DNA of 64,000 nucleotides from an uncultured Muribaculaceae bacterium (GTDB lineage Bacteria; Bacteroidota; Bacteroidia; Bacteroidales; Muribaculaceae). The stretch covers positions 186,001-250,000 of the forward strand of contig CAJTOZ010000001.1 in NCBI GenBank assembly GCA_910578095.1, given 5' to 3'. The notes under the pieces were generated by a model. The model did not search any database, was not told where the DNA came from, and worked only from the letters and a program-made list of their open reading frames with translations. Numbering within the stretch: the first letter of the stretch is position 1; every line of letters starts with the position of its first letter. Of the stretch, positions 52,076-60,957 are shown piece after piece. Both the position numbers and the translations under genes were made by a program.

Positions 52076-53437
52076 TCAGTTTTCAGAATCTGGTACAAAA
52101 AGTTTTATCAGGTAGTCACTGATTGCTTCGCGCAGTTTACCGCGGGGGCAGTAGAAAGCATTCACCATCACCACCACCACATGCGTGGGGCGCTCGCAAT
52201 TCTCATCCAGAAGATAGCCGGCATAGCACTGCACGGCACTCACACTTCCGGTCTTCAGGGCCAGACGGCCTTTCAGCGGGCTCTTGGCCATAAAATTTTT
52301 CATGGTGCCATCCTCACCGGCGCGAGGGAATAGGCCGGGATACACATCGCCATGCGGTCCGCGGGCCATCCATTCCAGCATATCGCCGAAGTTGCGCGCC
52401 GACACACGGTTGGGCACCGACAGACCGCTGCCATCAAGAATGGCCGCGTAACGCAGATCCACACCGCGCGCACTCCACAATTCCTTTTCTCTCTTTATGG
52501 CTTCCTTGCGGCTATCGGCCGGCGCTATCGCGCGCAGCATACCTTCGGCCATCATATTGTCGCTGCGCACCATCAGGCTGCGCAGTATATCCTTCGTGGC
52601 CGGAGAGCGGTGGGTGTATACGGTTTGCGAGGCTGCGGTGGGAGCAAGTTTCAGCTTCTTTCCTCCTACACTGATACCGGCAGCACGGAGTTTTTCCGCG
52701 AGTTCGTGGCACAGCACTGCCGATGGCGAAGGCATCGTTGTCACGACGCTCCATTTTTTATTGGACGGATCGCGCCCCCACACGAGCAGACGGTCGGAAG
52801 CCACGCCACGCAACAGTTCCGTACCGTCGGCATCGCGGCGCACATCCACGATCAGGCCCGGCACATAAGGCTTGGTGCGTCCGGTAGCAGGCCAGAGACG
52901 AAACACATTGTCGCGCCAGTTGACCCCGAACAGCGCAGCCCCGTAGCTCCACGCCAGATCTTCTATTTCCCATTGCGGCACAGGGCCTGCATCTTTCAAT
53001 GTTTCCTGCACGCGCACACGCCCGGAGATGGACGTGACGCCGCGCGCACGCAGATGAGCCACCACGCTGTCGCAGAATCCGAGGTGTTTCTCGAAGTACT
53101 CGCTCTCAAGTGTCGGATCGGCACACGCCTCCACCACAAGGTCGCCCTCCCAGGAAGCACCGCGGCGCGTGCCGCGCAGCTCTACGGGCGTGGCGAAACG
53201 GTGGTCGGCACCAAGCACCGACAGAGCCGTGGCGGCCGTGAGTGATTTCATTGTTGAAGCCGGCACAAGGGCTTGCAGTGAATTATGGTCGGCCACGACA
53301 TGCCCCGACGACAGATCCTTGATGTATATGCCCACGGATGCCGCGCTCTCGCCATCGAAACCGAGCACTTCGGCACGCATCTCGGTGAACATCGCCGCTG
53401 CAAGCGACAATGCCACGAATATCAGTCGACGGCGCAT
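52076..53437 (-). CDS. dacB: D-alanyl-D-alanine carboxypeptidase/endopeptidase (PBP4, family S13)
   Basis: 453 residues with a signal peptide (1-22). The penicillin-binding motifs are intact: SxxK Ser61-Thr-Met-Lys64, SxN Ser292-Asp-Asn294, and KTG Lys395. Insert domains between the first two motifs are typical of class C PBP4. It trims or cuts peptidoglycan peptides in the periplasm. It begins 1 nt after the TM2 gene's stop, indicating one operon. Confidence 0.95.
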   Translation of the reverse strand: MRRRLIFVALSLAAAMFTEMRAEVLGFDGESAASVGIYIKDLSSGHVVADHNSLQALVPASTMKSLTAATALSVLGADHRFATPVELRGTRRGASWEGDLVVEACADPTLESEYFEKHLGFCDSVVAHLRARGVTSISGRVRVQETLKDAGPVPQWEIEDLAWSYGAALFGVNWRDNVFRLWPATGRTKPYVPGLIVDVRRDADGTELLRGVASDRLLVWGRDPSNKKWSVVTTMPSPSAVLCHELAEKLRAAGISVGGKKLKLAPTAASQTVYTHRSPATKDILRSLMVRSDNMMAEGMLRAIAPADSRKEAIKREKELWSARGVDLRYAAILDGSGLSVPNRVSARNFGDMLEWMARGPHGDVYPGLFPRAGEDGTMKNFMAKSPLKGRLALKTGSVSAVQCYAGYLLDENCERPTHVVVVMVNAFYCPRGKLREAISDYLIKLFVPDSEN

Positions 53438-53438
53438 A

Positions 53439-53840
53439 TCAGAACAGCGGAAAGAAAGACGGAGTGGCTACATATTTCTGCTCAAACTGCTCGTTGGTGA
53501 TGCAAAACATATAGATGCCCTGCGCCAGCATTAGCCACGACCATATCGAGCACGTGAGCAAAGTGAGCAATAAGGTGAGCAGACCGGCCCCCACCTTGCC
53601 GAGATAAAAATAATGCACCCCGAGCGCTCCTATCAGTATGGCCAGCAGCGCCGCTATGCCACGGCATTTACCCTCTGGGCCCGAAGCATCAAAAGGATTG
53701 TTGGCGGAATACACATAGGATGGCTGCTCATACGGAGGCGGAGCAGCATGAGGCGGACGCGTGAGGTCGCAACCGCATTGAGGACAGAAGTTGGTGTAGT
53801 CGGGCACGACGGTGCCACACCGGGGACATTGCTTGTTCAT
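53439..53840 (-). CDS. Zinc-ribbon and TM2 domain membrane protein
   Basis: 133 residues. The N-terminus is a zinc ribbon with Cys5, Cys8, Cys19 and Cys22, followed by a proline-rich linker, then a TM2 domain (about 58-118): two hydrophobic helices joined by GVHYFYLGKVGAG. The function of TM2 proteins in bacteria is unknown. It heads the operon with dacB. The -7 element ends 5 nt before the ATG, so the leader is minimal. Confidence 0.85.
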   Translation of the reverse strand: MNKQCPRCGTVVPDYTNFCPQCGCDLTRPPHAAPPPYEQPSYVYSANNPFDASGPEGKCRGIAALLAILIGALGVHYFYLGKVGAGLLTLLLTLLTCSIWSWLMLAQGIYMFCITNEQFEQKYVATPSFFPLF

Positions 53841-53845
53841 ATCGG

Positions 53846-53876
53846 CAAATTTACAAAAAACGGCGAAAACAGACAA
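53846..53876 (-). promoter_or_regulatory. Promoter of the TM2-dacB operon, nearly leaderless
   Basis: Minus strand: -7 TAAATTTG (53853-53846), -33 TTG (53876-53874), spacing 20 nt. Transcription would start within about 2 nt of the ATG. Confidence 0.62.
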
Positions 53877-53896
53877 GCGCGCCGGCATCTAATAGC

Positions 53897-53932
53897 AAAA
53901 AAAGCGCGCCGTCGGCAATTCCGGCGGCGCGC
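53897..53932 (-). terminator. Intrinsic terminator of the EF-G2 gene
   Basis: On the minus strand a 12-bp GC-rich stem (53932-53921 with 53915-53904, one G-T pair, 5-nt loop) is followed by T7. It begins 20 nt after the stop codon. Confidence 0.9.
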
Positions 53933-53951
53933 GGGAGATAAGAACAATATC

Positions 53952-56108
53952 TTATTCGTCTGCGTTCTTCTCGGCGTAGTCTTTAAGGAGTTTATCCTGA
54001 ACATCGCCGGGCACCAGCTCGTAGCCGGAGAATTTCATCGTGAAGCTCGAGCGTCCACCTGTGATGGAACTGAGTGCGGTGGAGTAGCTTGCCATTTCCT
54101 TGAGAGGCACTTTGGCCGAGATCACCTCGAAGCCATTCTCGCTGTTCATGCCCATGATGATGGCACGGCGTCCCTGGAGGTCGCTCATCACATCGCCCAT
54201 CACATCGCCGGGCACCATCACCTCCACATCATACACGGGTTCAAGCACCTTCGGACCTGCATTGCGGAAGGCCTCGCTGAAAGCGTTACGGCCGGCCAGA
54301 CGGAACGATATTTCGTTGCTGTCCACGGGATGCATCTTGCCGTCATAGATGATCACACGCACATCACGGGCATAGCTACCCGTCAGCGGGCCCTGCTCCA
54401 TGCGGTCCATCAGACCTTTGATGATGGCGGGGATAAAGCGCGCGTCGATGGCGCCGCCCACTATTGCGTTGCACACCACGAGCTTGCCGCCCCATGCCAG
54501 AGGTATTTCCTGTGTGTCGCGCACATTCATCTTAAATTCCTGATTGCCGAAGCGGTAGGTATCGGGCGCAGGCATACCCTCGAAATAGGGTTCCACCACC
54601 AGATGAACCTCACCGAACTGGCCGGCGCCACCGCTCTGCTTCTTGTGTCTGTAGTCGGCGCGGGCAGCTTTTGTGATGGTTTCGCGATAAGGAATTTTGG
54701 GCTCTTCAAACACAATGGGCAGCTTGTCGTTGTTCTCTACGCGCCATTTGAGAGTGCGCAGATGAAATTCGCCCTGTCCCGATACTATTGTCTGCTTGAG
54801 CTCTTTCGACTGCTCGATCTGCCATGTCGGGTCTTCCTCGTGCATGCGGGTGAGTATCACATTCAGTTTTTCGGCATCGCTCTCCGTCACGGGGCGCACG
54901 GCGCGCTGATATTTGGGCGCGGGATATTTGATGAAATCAAATTCATATTCGCAACCCTTCTCATCGAGGGTATTGCCGGTACGGGCATCCTTTAATTTAA
55001 CGGCAGCACCGATATCACCGGCTTCGAGAGCGTCCACCGCGGTCTTTATCTGGCCGCACACACAGAATATCTGTGCAAAACGCTCCTTGCTGCCACGGGT
55101 GACGTTATCCAGGTCGGCACCCGCACGCAGGGTTCCGCTCATCACTTTAAAGTAGCTCACTTCGCCGATGTGGGGCTCCACTGTGGTCTTGAACATATAT
55201 ACGCTCACAGGACCGTCGGCTTTGGGCTCCACGGCTTCGCCGGCGGTATCTACCGGTGCGGGCATATCTTCCACGAAGGGCACCACGTTGCCGAGGAATT
55301 CCATCATGCGGCGCACGCCCATATCCTTGGCGGCGCTCACACAGAACACCGGATATATCGAGCGGTCTATAAGGCCCTTGCGTATGCCTGTACGCATCTC
55401 ATCCTCAGTAAGATGCTCGGTCTCGAAGAATTTTTCCATGAGGCCCTCGTCGTTTTCGGCCGCGGCTTCCACGAGCGCTTTATGCAGCTCCATCGCGCGG
55501 TCCATTTCTTCGGCAGGGATATCCTCGATCACAGGAACGCCGCCGTCCGGACCCCACGAATATTTCTTCATCAGCAGCACATCTATCATGGCGTTGAAGC
55601 CGGGACCGCACTGCAGAGGATACTGGATGGGCACCACCTTGGAGCCGAACACTTCCTTCATCTGCTCGATCACATTGTCGTAATCGGCTTTCTCGCCGTC
55701 AAGCTGATTGATGGCAAATATTATAGGCTTTTTGATAGACGATGCGGTGCGGAATATGTTCTGGGTACCCACTTCCACTCCGTATTGTCCGTTTATCACG
55801 ATCACACCGGTGTCTGTCACGTTCAGAGCCGTGATAGCGTTGCCCACGAAATCGTCGGCACCGGGACAGTCGATCACATTCAGTTTCTTGTTCAGGAACT
55901 CGGCATAGAACACGGTCGAGAAAACCGAATAGCCATACTCCTTTTCCACGGGAAAGTAGTCGCACACGGTATTGCCGGCCTCGATGGTCCCGCGACGTTT
56001 TATCACACCACACTCGTAGAGCATCGACTCGGCGAGTGTGGTTTTACCCGAGCCCTTGCTGCCAAGCAGGGCTATGTTTTTAATCTCGTTTGTCTTATAG
56101 ATTTTCAT
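53952..56108 (-). CDS. fusA2: Elongation factor G paralogue (EF-G2 type)
   Basis: 718 residues with the five-domain EF-G layout. The GTP site is unusual: G1 GSKGSGKTT (16-24) is present, G3 reads DCPGADDF (80-87) with Ala84 where the catalytic histidine of DTPGH normally lies, and G4 is NQLD (134-137) instead of NKxD. Domain IV has SGGAGQFGEV, and domain V ends in TGGRSSFTMKFSGYELVP. This pattern matches Bacteroides EF-G2, reported to support slow translocation without GTP hydrolysis during carbon starvation. The usual EF-G should be encoded elsewhere. It stands alone, divergent from lon, with an operator-like dyad between them. The start at 56108 gives MKIYKTNEIKNIALLG. Confidence 0.9.
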   Translation of the reverse strand: MKIYKTNEIKNIALLGSKGSGKTTLAESMLYECGVIKRRGTIEAGNTVCDYFPVEKEYGYSVFSTVFYAEFLNKKLNVIDCPGADDFVGNAITALNVTDTGVIVINGQYGVEVGTQNIFRTASSIKKPIIFAINQLDGEKADYDNVIEQMKEVFGSKVVPIQYPLQCGPGFNAMIDVLLMKKYSWGPDGGVPVIEDIPAEEMDRAMELHKALVEAAAENDEGLMEKFFETEHLTEDEMRTGIRKGLIDRSIYPVFCVSAAKDMGVRRMMEFLGNVVPFVEDMPAPVDTAGEAVEPKADGPVSVYMFKTTVEPHIGEVSYFKVMSGTLRAGADLDNVTRGSKERFAQIFCVCGQIKTAVDALEAGDIGAAVKLKDARTGNTLDEKGCEYEFDFIKYPAPKYQRAVRPVTESDAEKLNVILTRMHEEDPTWQIEQSKELKQTIVSGQGEFHLRTLKWRVENNDKLPIVFEEPKIPYRETITKAARADYRHKKQSGGAGQFGEVHLVVEPYFEGMPAPDTYRFGNQEFKMNVRDTQEIPLAWGGKLVVCNAIVGGAIDARFIPAIIKGLMDRMEQGPLTGSYARDVRVIIYDGKMHPVDSNEISFRLAGRNAFSEAFRNAGPKVLEPVYDVEVMVPGDVMGDVMSDLQGRRAIIMGMNSENGFEVISAKVPLKEMASYSTALSSITGGRSSFTMKFSGYELVPGDVQDKLLKDYAEKNADE

Positions 56109-56185
56109 AGTATAGCTTTTAAAGCGTGTTACTGAATCCGTAAACGGATGTTTGTTTTCCGCTTGCAATTTATAAATTATTTTGT

Positions 56186-56226
56186 AAAATGTGCAACACA
56201 TTTTCTATGTTACGCAACACATTTTC
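56186..56226. promoter_or_regulatory. Operator-like dyad plus repeated half-site between EF-G2 and lon
   Basis: AAAATGTG-CAA-CACATTTT is a perfect 8-bp inverted repeat at 56186-56204. A 13-bp direct repeat GCAACACATTTTC occurs at 56193-56205 and again at 56214-56226, 21 bp apart, about two helical turns. The arms resemble CRP-type half-sites, but the 3-bp spacer is too short for a standard CRP operator. A smaller hairpin ATCCGT-AA-ACGGAT sits at 56136-56149 in the EF-G2 leader. I see no TAnnTTTG element for EF-G2. Confidence 0.55.
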
Positions 56227-56288
56227 GCTTATCACGCATATTTACAGGCTTTTTGCAATACCGCACGCCCGATGTCGAGATTTTTTCG

Positions 56289-56296
56289 TAACTTTG
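56289..56296 (+). promoter_or_regulatory. -7 element of lon
   Basis: TAACTTTG followed by GCAT; predicted leader about 22 nt. No suitable -33 box is seen. It lies about 63 bp from the end of the half-site repeat. Confidence 0.55.
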
Positions 56297-56322
56297 GCAT
56301 CCTATTTGCATTAAAAGGTGAT

Positions 56323-58776
56323 ATGGAAATAAAAGACGACAACAGCAATATAATAGTGAATGTGCAGAACCTGAGCGATGAGACATGGACCATCGACGGA
56401 CAGCTCGACATGGATGCGCTCCCCGTTCTTCCCACCCGCGACGCAGTGATATTCCCCATGAGCACGGTACCGCTGTCGCTCGGCCGGGAAAACTCGCTGC
56501 TCACCGCACGAGCCGCTGCCGAAGACAATATAATAATAGGCCTCGTGTGCCAGAAAAACGCAGCGGAAGAGCGCCCCACCCTGACCAAGCTTCACCGCTT
56601 CGGAGTGCTCGCACAGGTGGTGCGGGTGATCGACCTCCCCGACGGCACACACACAGCCATCGTGCGCACATCCGATCGCTTCCGCATCCTCGGACGCGCC
56701 ACCGCAGGAGCAGCCGCTCCCGTGCCGCAGGCAGCCATACACGCCCGCGTGGAACTGCGCCCCGAAGAGCAAGGAGCCACCGACGACTATTTTGCAGCGC
56801 TCATCAGCATGCTGATAAATACGGCGAAAAAGTTCGCACGGCAAACCCTCGAACCATACGAGCCTTTCGCGCAAAATATCGACGCCGTGGTGGGAAACCC
56901 TCCTATGCTGCTCAACTTCCTATGCACCAACCTGCCGTTCTCGCCTGAGGAGAAAGCACATCTTATATCACGCAACACTCTCAGCGAACGCGCCGAAGGC
57001 GCTCTTGCGCTCATCAACCAGCACCTGGAGAAAGTCAGCCTGCTCAAGGAAATCAGCGAGCGCACAAAATCGGCTCTCACCGACAGCCAGCGGCAGTCGT
57101 TCCTCCAGACACAGATGGAGAGCATACGCCAGGAACTTTACGGCGAGAATTCCGACGATGGCGACGCGCTGCTCGCAAAGGCCGCCGAAGGCAATTTCCC
57201 GCAGCACATCAACGATATAGTGGCCAAGGAAGTGGACAAGCTGCGCCGCCTCAACCCGCAGAGCCCCGACTATGCCGTGCAATATTCCTACATCGACAAT
57301 CTGGTATCGCTGCCGTGGAGCAAAAGCCGCCCCATGCCCGAAAAAGCAAGCAAAAAAGCGTTCCGAAAAGCGGCCGAACTGCTCGACAAGGAACACTACG
57401 GGCTTGAGAAAGTGAAGGAGCGAATCCTCGAACAGCTCGCCATGATAATGCAGAATCCGGCCGGAAGGCAGCCCATCATCTGCCTCGTAGGCCCCCCGGG
57501 AGTTGGCAAAACCAGTCTCGGACGCAGCATCGCCGACGCGCTGGGAAAAGACTACCATCGTGTGGCGCTCGGAGGCCTCCACGACGAAGCGGAGATCCGT
57601 GGCCACCGCCGCACCTACATCGGCGCCATGCCTGGACGCATCATTGACGCCGTCAAGCGCGCCGGCAGCAACAATCCCGTCCTCCTTCTCGACGAAATAG
57701 ACAAGATCGGACACGATTTCAAGGGCGATCCCGCATCAGCCCTCCTTGAGGTGCTCGATCCGGAACAAAACTGCCGTTTCCACGACAATTACATAGACAT
57801 CGACTTCGATCTCTCCAACGTCCTGTTCATTGCCACGGCCAACACGCTCTCCACCGTGCCTGCGCCACTGCTCGACCGCATGGAGATAATCGAACTCAGC
57901 GGCTACCTTCCTGAAGAGAAGCGCAATATTGCCGAGCAGCATCTGCTCGGACGCATACTCGAACGGGCCGACATGAAAGAGGGAGACATACGCATAAGCC
58001 ACGCAGCCATGGATGCCGTGATCGACAACTACACCGCCGAAAGCGGCGTGCGCCAGCTTCAGAAATGTCTTGAAAAAGTGGTGCGCAAGGCTGTGCTCGC
58101 CCGCATGAGCGACAAACCATTCCCGGAAACCGTCGAACCGGACCATCTCGCCGACATCCTCGGGCTGCCTGTACATCGCCGCGAACGCTACGAAGGCAAC
58201 GACTTTGCCGGCGTGGTCACCGGCCTCGCATGGACCTCCGTAGGGGGCGAAATCCTTCTCGCCGAAGCTTCTCTCTCGGCAGGCAAGGGCGAGAAGCTCG
58301 CCATCACAGGCAACCTCGGAGACGTGATGAAGGAATCCGCCACCATAGCCCTGCAATGGGTCAAAGCCCATGCCGCCGACCTTGCTATCGACACGGAATT
58401 GTTTGGTAAATACACTCTGCACATACATTTCCCGGAAGGCGCCATTCCAAAGGACGGCCCCTCCGCCGGAATCACCATTGCCACCGCAATAGTGTCGGCA
58501 TTCAAGCAATGCCGCGTGGCGCAGCGCCTGGCCATGACCGGAGAGATCACCCTGCGCGGACGCGTGCTCCCGGTGGGTGGCATCAAAGAAAAAATACTCG
58601 CGGCCAAGCGGGCCGGCATCACCGATATAGTGCTGTCGTCGGCCAACCGCCGCGACATTGAGGACATAGCCCCGAAATACCGCGATGGCCTGACATTCCA
58701 CTACGTCGACACCGTAATGGAAGTTATGCGCATAGCCATCACCGACACCCCTGCACTCGACGCCGTAAAGCTATAA
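56323..58776 (+). CDS. lon: Lon ATP-dependent protease
   Basis: 817 residues, single-chain LonA. The N-terminal substrate domain starts with LPVLPTRDAVIFPMS, the AAA+ module has Walker A GPPGVGKT (390-397) and Walker B LLLDEIDKIG, and the C-terminal protease has Ser714 in PKDGPSAG and Lys757 in GGIKEK. It degrades damaged and regulatory proteins in the cytosol. The start at 56323 is favoured over upstream Mets because the -7 element lies at 56289. Codon use is biased. Divergent from EF-G2. Confidence 0.96.
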   Translation: MEIKDDNSNIIVNVQNLSDETWTIDGQLDMDALPVLPTRDAVIFPMSTVPLSLGRENSLLTARAAAEDNIIIGLVCQKNAAEERPTLTKLHRFGVLAQVVRVIDLPDGTHTAIVRTSDRFRILGRATAGAAAPVPQAAIHARVELRPEEQGATDDYFAALISMLINTAKKFARQTLEPYEPFAQNIDAVVGNPPMLLNFLCTNLPFSPEEKAHLISRNTLSERAEGALALINQHLEKVSLLKEISERTKSALTDSQRQSFLQTQMESIRQELYGENSDDGDALLAKAAEGNFPQHINDIVAKEVDKLRRLNPQSPDYAVQYSYIDNLVSLPWSKSRPMPEKASKKAFRKAAELLDKEHYGLEKVKERILEQLAMIMQNPAGRQPIICLVGPPGVGKTSLGRSIADALGKDYHRVALGGLHDEAEIRGHRRTYIGAMPGRIIDAVKRAGSNNPVLLLDEIDKIGHDFKGDPASALLEVLDPEQNCRFHDNYIDIDFDLSNVLFIATANTLSTVPAPLLDRMEIIELSGYLPEEKRNIAEQHLLGRILERADMKEGDIRISHAAMDAVIDNYTAESGVRQLQKCLEKVVRKAVLARMSDKPFPETVEPDHLADILGLPVHRRERYEGNDFAGVVTGLAWTSVGGEILLAEASLSAGKGEKLAITGNLGDVMKESATIALQWVKAHAADLAIDTELFGKYTLHIHFPEGAIPKDGPSAGITIATAIVSAFKQCRVAQRLAMTGEITLRGRVLPVGGIKEKILAAKRAGITDIVLSSANRRDIEDIAPKYRDGLTFHYVDTVMEVMRIAITDTPALDAVKL

Positions 58777-58784
58777 GGCAACAT

Positions 58785-58838
58785 AACAGAACACAGCCAC
58801 AACCGCACCTCTTTGCGCGATTGTGGCTGTGTTCTGTT
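58785..58838. terminator. Long hairpin between lon and maf
   Basis: An 18-bp perfect inverted repeat (58785-58802 with 58821-58838) around an 18-nt loop, 8 nt after the lon stop. No T-run on either side. It lies between convergent genes and may end both transcripts or protect the lon mRNA. The rest of the gap to 59015 holds only a small ACATCGC/GCGATGT hairpin near 58873. Confidence 0.65.
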
Positions 58839-59015
58839 CAAGTTAACTTATAGAGCTATCGCACGCAATGTGGACATCGCTTTGCGATGTACTTTACGCC
58901 TGTTTGACAATCCCACGTGCCATAGGCTACAACCTAACTTTCTGTCCTTCCTACGATGTTGCATATCTCTATGCACCACAAATCCGGCGTGTGCCTGAAA
59001 AATGACTATGGGCTC

Positions 59016-59615
59016 TTAAAATTTTTTCAGATGCTCGTACACCGCATGCAGCGGAAGACCCATCACATTGTAGAAACAACCGCGGATACCGCATATTCCG
59101 ATACCGCCTATCCACTCCTGTATGCCATACGCGCCGGCCTTGTCAAGCGGACGATAGGTGGACACATAGGCATCTATCTCTGCATCGCTCAGTTCATCAA
59201 ACATCACTTCGGTCCGTTCCGAAAAACTTTCGCTATGCTTTTCCGATGTCAGCGTCACCCCGGTGACCACTGTGTGGCTACGCCCGGAAAGGCGCTTCAG
59301 CATACGGCGCGCCTCATCCTCATCGGATGGCTTGCCAAGGATTTCACCATCCAGTATCACCACCGTATCGGCGGTCAGAAGCACTTCGCCTGAGGCCATA
59401 TCATCCTTATACGCGGCCGCCTTCAGACGCGATAGCCATTCCGGCACCTGCTCGGCAGCCATATCGGAAGGATAGCTCTCCTCAACATCTTTCACCAGAG
59501 CCACATGCACGTCGGGCACAAGCATCTGCATTAGTTCGCGCCGGCGCGGCGACTGGCTTGCGAGTACAATCTGAAAATCAAACATCCGCGGCGCTGCCGC
59601 AACCATAGAAGTCAT
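59016..59615 (-). CDS. Maf-like nucleoside triphosphate pyrophosphatase
   Basis: 199 residues. Maf signatures: LASQSPRRRELM near residue 18, TADTVVILDGEILGKP (about 82-97), and KAGAYGIQEWIGG. Maf proteins hydrolyse dTTP, UTP or modified pyrimidine nucleotides to monophosphates as house-cleaning enzymes. The start could be the ATG at 59615 or a later Met (59609, 59585). Last gene of the five-gene minus operon, 21 nt after the KdsC-like gene. Confidence 0.9.
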   Translation of the reverse strand: MTSMVAAAPRMFDFQIVLASQSPRRRELMQMLVPDVHVALVKDVEESYPSDMAAEQVPEWLSRLKAAAYKDDMASGEVLLTADTVVILDGEILGKPSDEDEARRMLKRLSGRSHTVVTGVTLTSEKHSESFSERTEVMFDELSDAEIDAYVSTYRPLDKAGAYGIQEWIGGIGICGIRGCFYNVMGLPLHAVYEHLKKF

Positions 59616-59636
59616 ATTCCTTGTTATTCAACTGTT

Positions 59637-60161
59637 TCAGTTACCGAAAGCCACGGCCGAGACAGGCCATTTGCCCTGCGCGAGCATTGTTTCCTGCACA
59701 AGTTCGCGCGCCACACCGTAGCCGCCGTCGATATTGCTCACATGCGTGGAGATAGCGCGCACCATCGGATCGGCATCCCGCGGAGCCACCGACAGCCCCA
59801 CATAGCGCATGCAGGGAATATCAGGCACATCATCGCCGGCATAGGCCACCTCTTCCGGAAGCAGGCCGCGTTTCTGCATCCAGTCTTTGAGTACGGTCAG
59901 CTTATCCGACACACACAGATACACGTCATCAACGCCTATTATATTCATACGGCGGCGCACTTCCTCTGTATCGGCACCGCTTATCACGGCCACCTTGAAG
60001 CCGGCGCGCACTGCCTGCTTGATGGCAAAGCCGTCCTTCACATTGGCCATTCGGGCCGGACGACCGTCTTCTCGCATAGGCACCACAGTGGGCGACAACA
60101 CGCCGTCCACATCAAACACAAACGCTCTTATACAGGTGATATTATAGTCAATTTTGCTCAT
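59637..60161 (-). CDS. KdsC-like HAD phosphatase
   Basis: 174 residues, capless HAD. Motif I is FVFDVDGVL with Asp17 and Asp19, motif II is ISGADTEEVRRR, and motif IV is YAGDDVPDIP. This matches 3-deoxy-D-manno-octulosonate 8-phosphate phosphatase, which supplies Kdo for lipid A-core. It overlaps the DUF2520 gene by 14 nt. KdsA and KdsB are not in the window, so the Kdo role rests on family resemblance. Confidence 0.85.
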   Translation of the reverse strand: MSKIDYNITCIRAFVFDVDGVLSPTVVPMREDGRPARMANVKDGFAIKQAVRAGFKVAVISGADTEEVRRRMNIIGVDDVYLCVSDKLTVLKDWMQKRGLLPEEVAYAGDDVPDIPCMRYVGLSVAPRDADPMVRAISTHVSNIDGGYGVARELVQETMLAQGKWPVSAVAFGN

Positions 60162-60957
60162 TACCGTTGTTATATTTAGCCATAATGGCACGCGACAGCA
60201 TATCGTAAATACAAGCCTCACCCTCGGGGAGCATTGCCCGGTGTTTCTCTATGGTAGCCACATCGCCACGACGCGCCGGTCCGGTCTGTGCCGCTGTAGC
60301 GCCGGCATCAAACACCTTAGCCACAGTTTCCTCAACAAGCGGGCGCAGCACCTCCGCACCATATCCGGCGGCAGCGAGCATATCAATGGCACAACCTATG
60401 AGATAATTCGGAAAATTGCATCCGAGCACACCGGCCACGTGTAGATACTGGCGGTGTGCACTGTCGGCGTGCGCCACGGAGCCGCACACAAGAGACGCAA
60501 GAGCATCTATGGCGGCAAGTACATCGGCATCGCTGCCTTCGGTGAAAAACGGCACACGGCTCACATCCAGGCTACGCTCTCGCGAGAATGTCTGCAAAGG
60601 GTACAGCACACCCACACGCGCCGACGCGCACCGCAGCACATCCATCTCCACCGAGCCGGACGTGTGCACCACAATACCGTGCATCAACGGCAAGCGACGG
60701 GCCACATCGGCCACCGCGCTGTCGCCCACGCACACTATGCAGAAATCCACCGATGGATCGGCCTTTCCGGGATCGGTGATAGCTTCAGCCCCCACCGATT
60801 CCGCCAACTGCCGCGCGTGCTCCGGCGTGCGGGCGCACACCTGCACCACTTCTGCCCCGGCGTCATGAAACGCACGCACCAGATGCGTGGCCACATTGCC
60901 GGCTCCTATAAATGTTATTCTTGGGGCTTCCAACGCTCTATATGAACTTTTTCCCAC
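60148..60957 (-). CDS. Rossmann-fold and DUF2520 protein (putative NAD(P)-dependent oxidoreductase)
   Basis: 269 residues. The dinucleotide fold has FIGAGNVATHL with the GxGxxA pattern from residue 18, followed by VHTSGSVEMDVL and the YPLQTFS and HRQYLHVAGVLGCNFPNYL segments that define the DUF2520 C-terminal domain. Family members are uncharacterised relatives of pyrroline-5-carboxylate reductase and ketopantoate reductase. The start given is GTG (60957); a TTG at 60933 just before APRITFIG is an alternative. It overlaps the nitroreductase gene by 43 nt. Confidence 0.82.
   Translation of the reverse strand: MGKSSYRALEAPRITFIGAGNVATHLVRAFHDAGAEVVQVCARTPEHARQLAESVGAEAITDPGKADPSVDFCIVCVGDSAVADVARRLPLMHGIVVHTSGSVEMDVLRCASARVGVLYPLQTFSRERSLDVSRVPFFTEGSDADVLAAIDALASLVCGSVAHADSAHRQYLHVAGVLGCNFPNYLIGCAIDMLAAAGYGAEVLRPLVEETVAKVFDAGATAAQTGPARRGDVATIEKHRAMLPEGEACIYDMLSRAIMAKYNNGNEQN

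Noticed and set aside
56186..56204. A classical CRP operator
   Set aside because: The arms resemble a CRP site, but only 3 bp separate TGTG from CACA, where 8 are expected. Kept as an operator of unknown owner.
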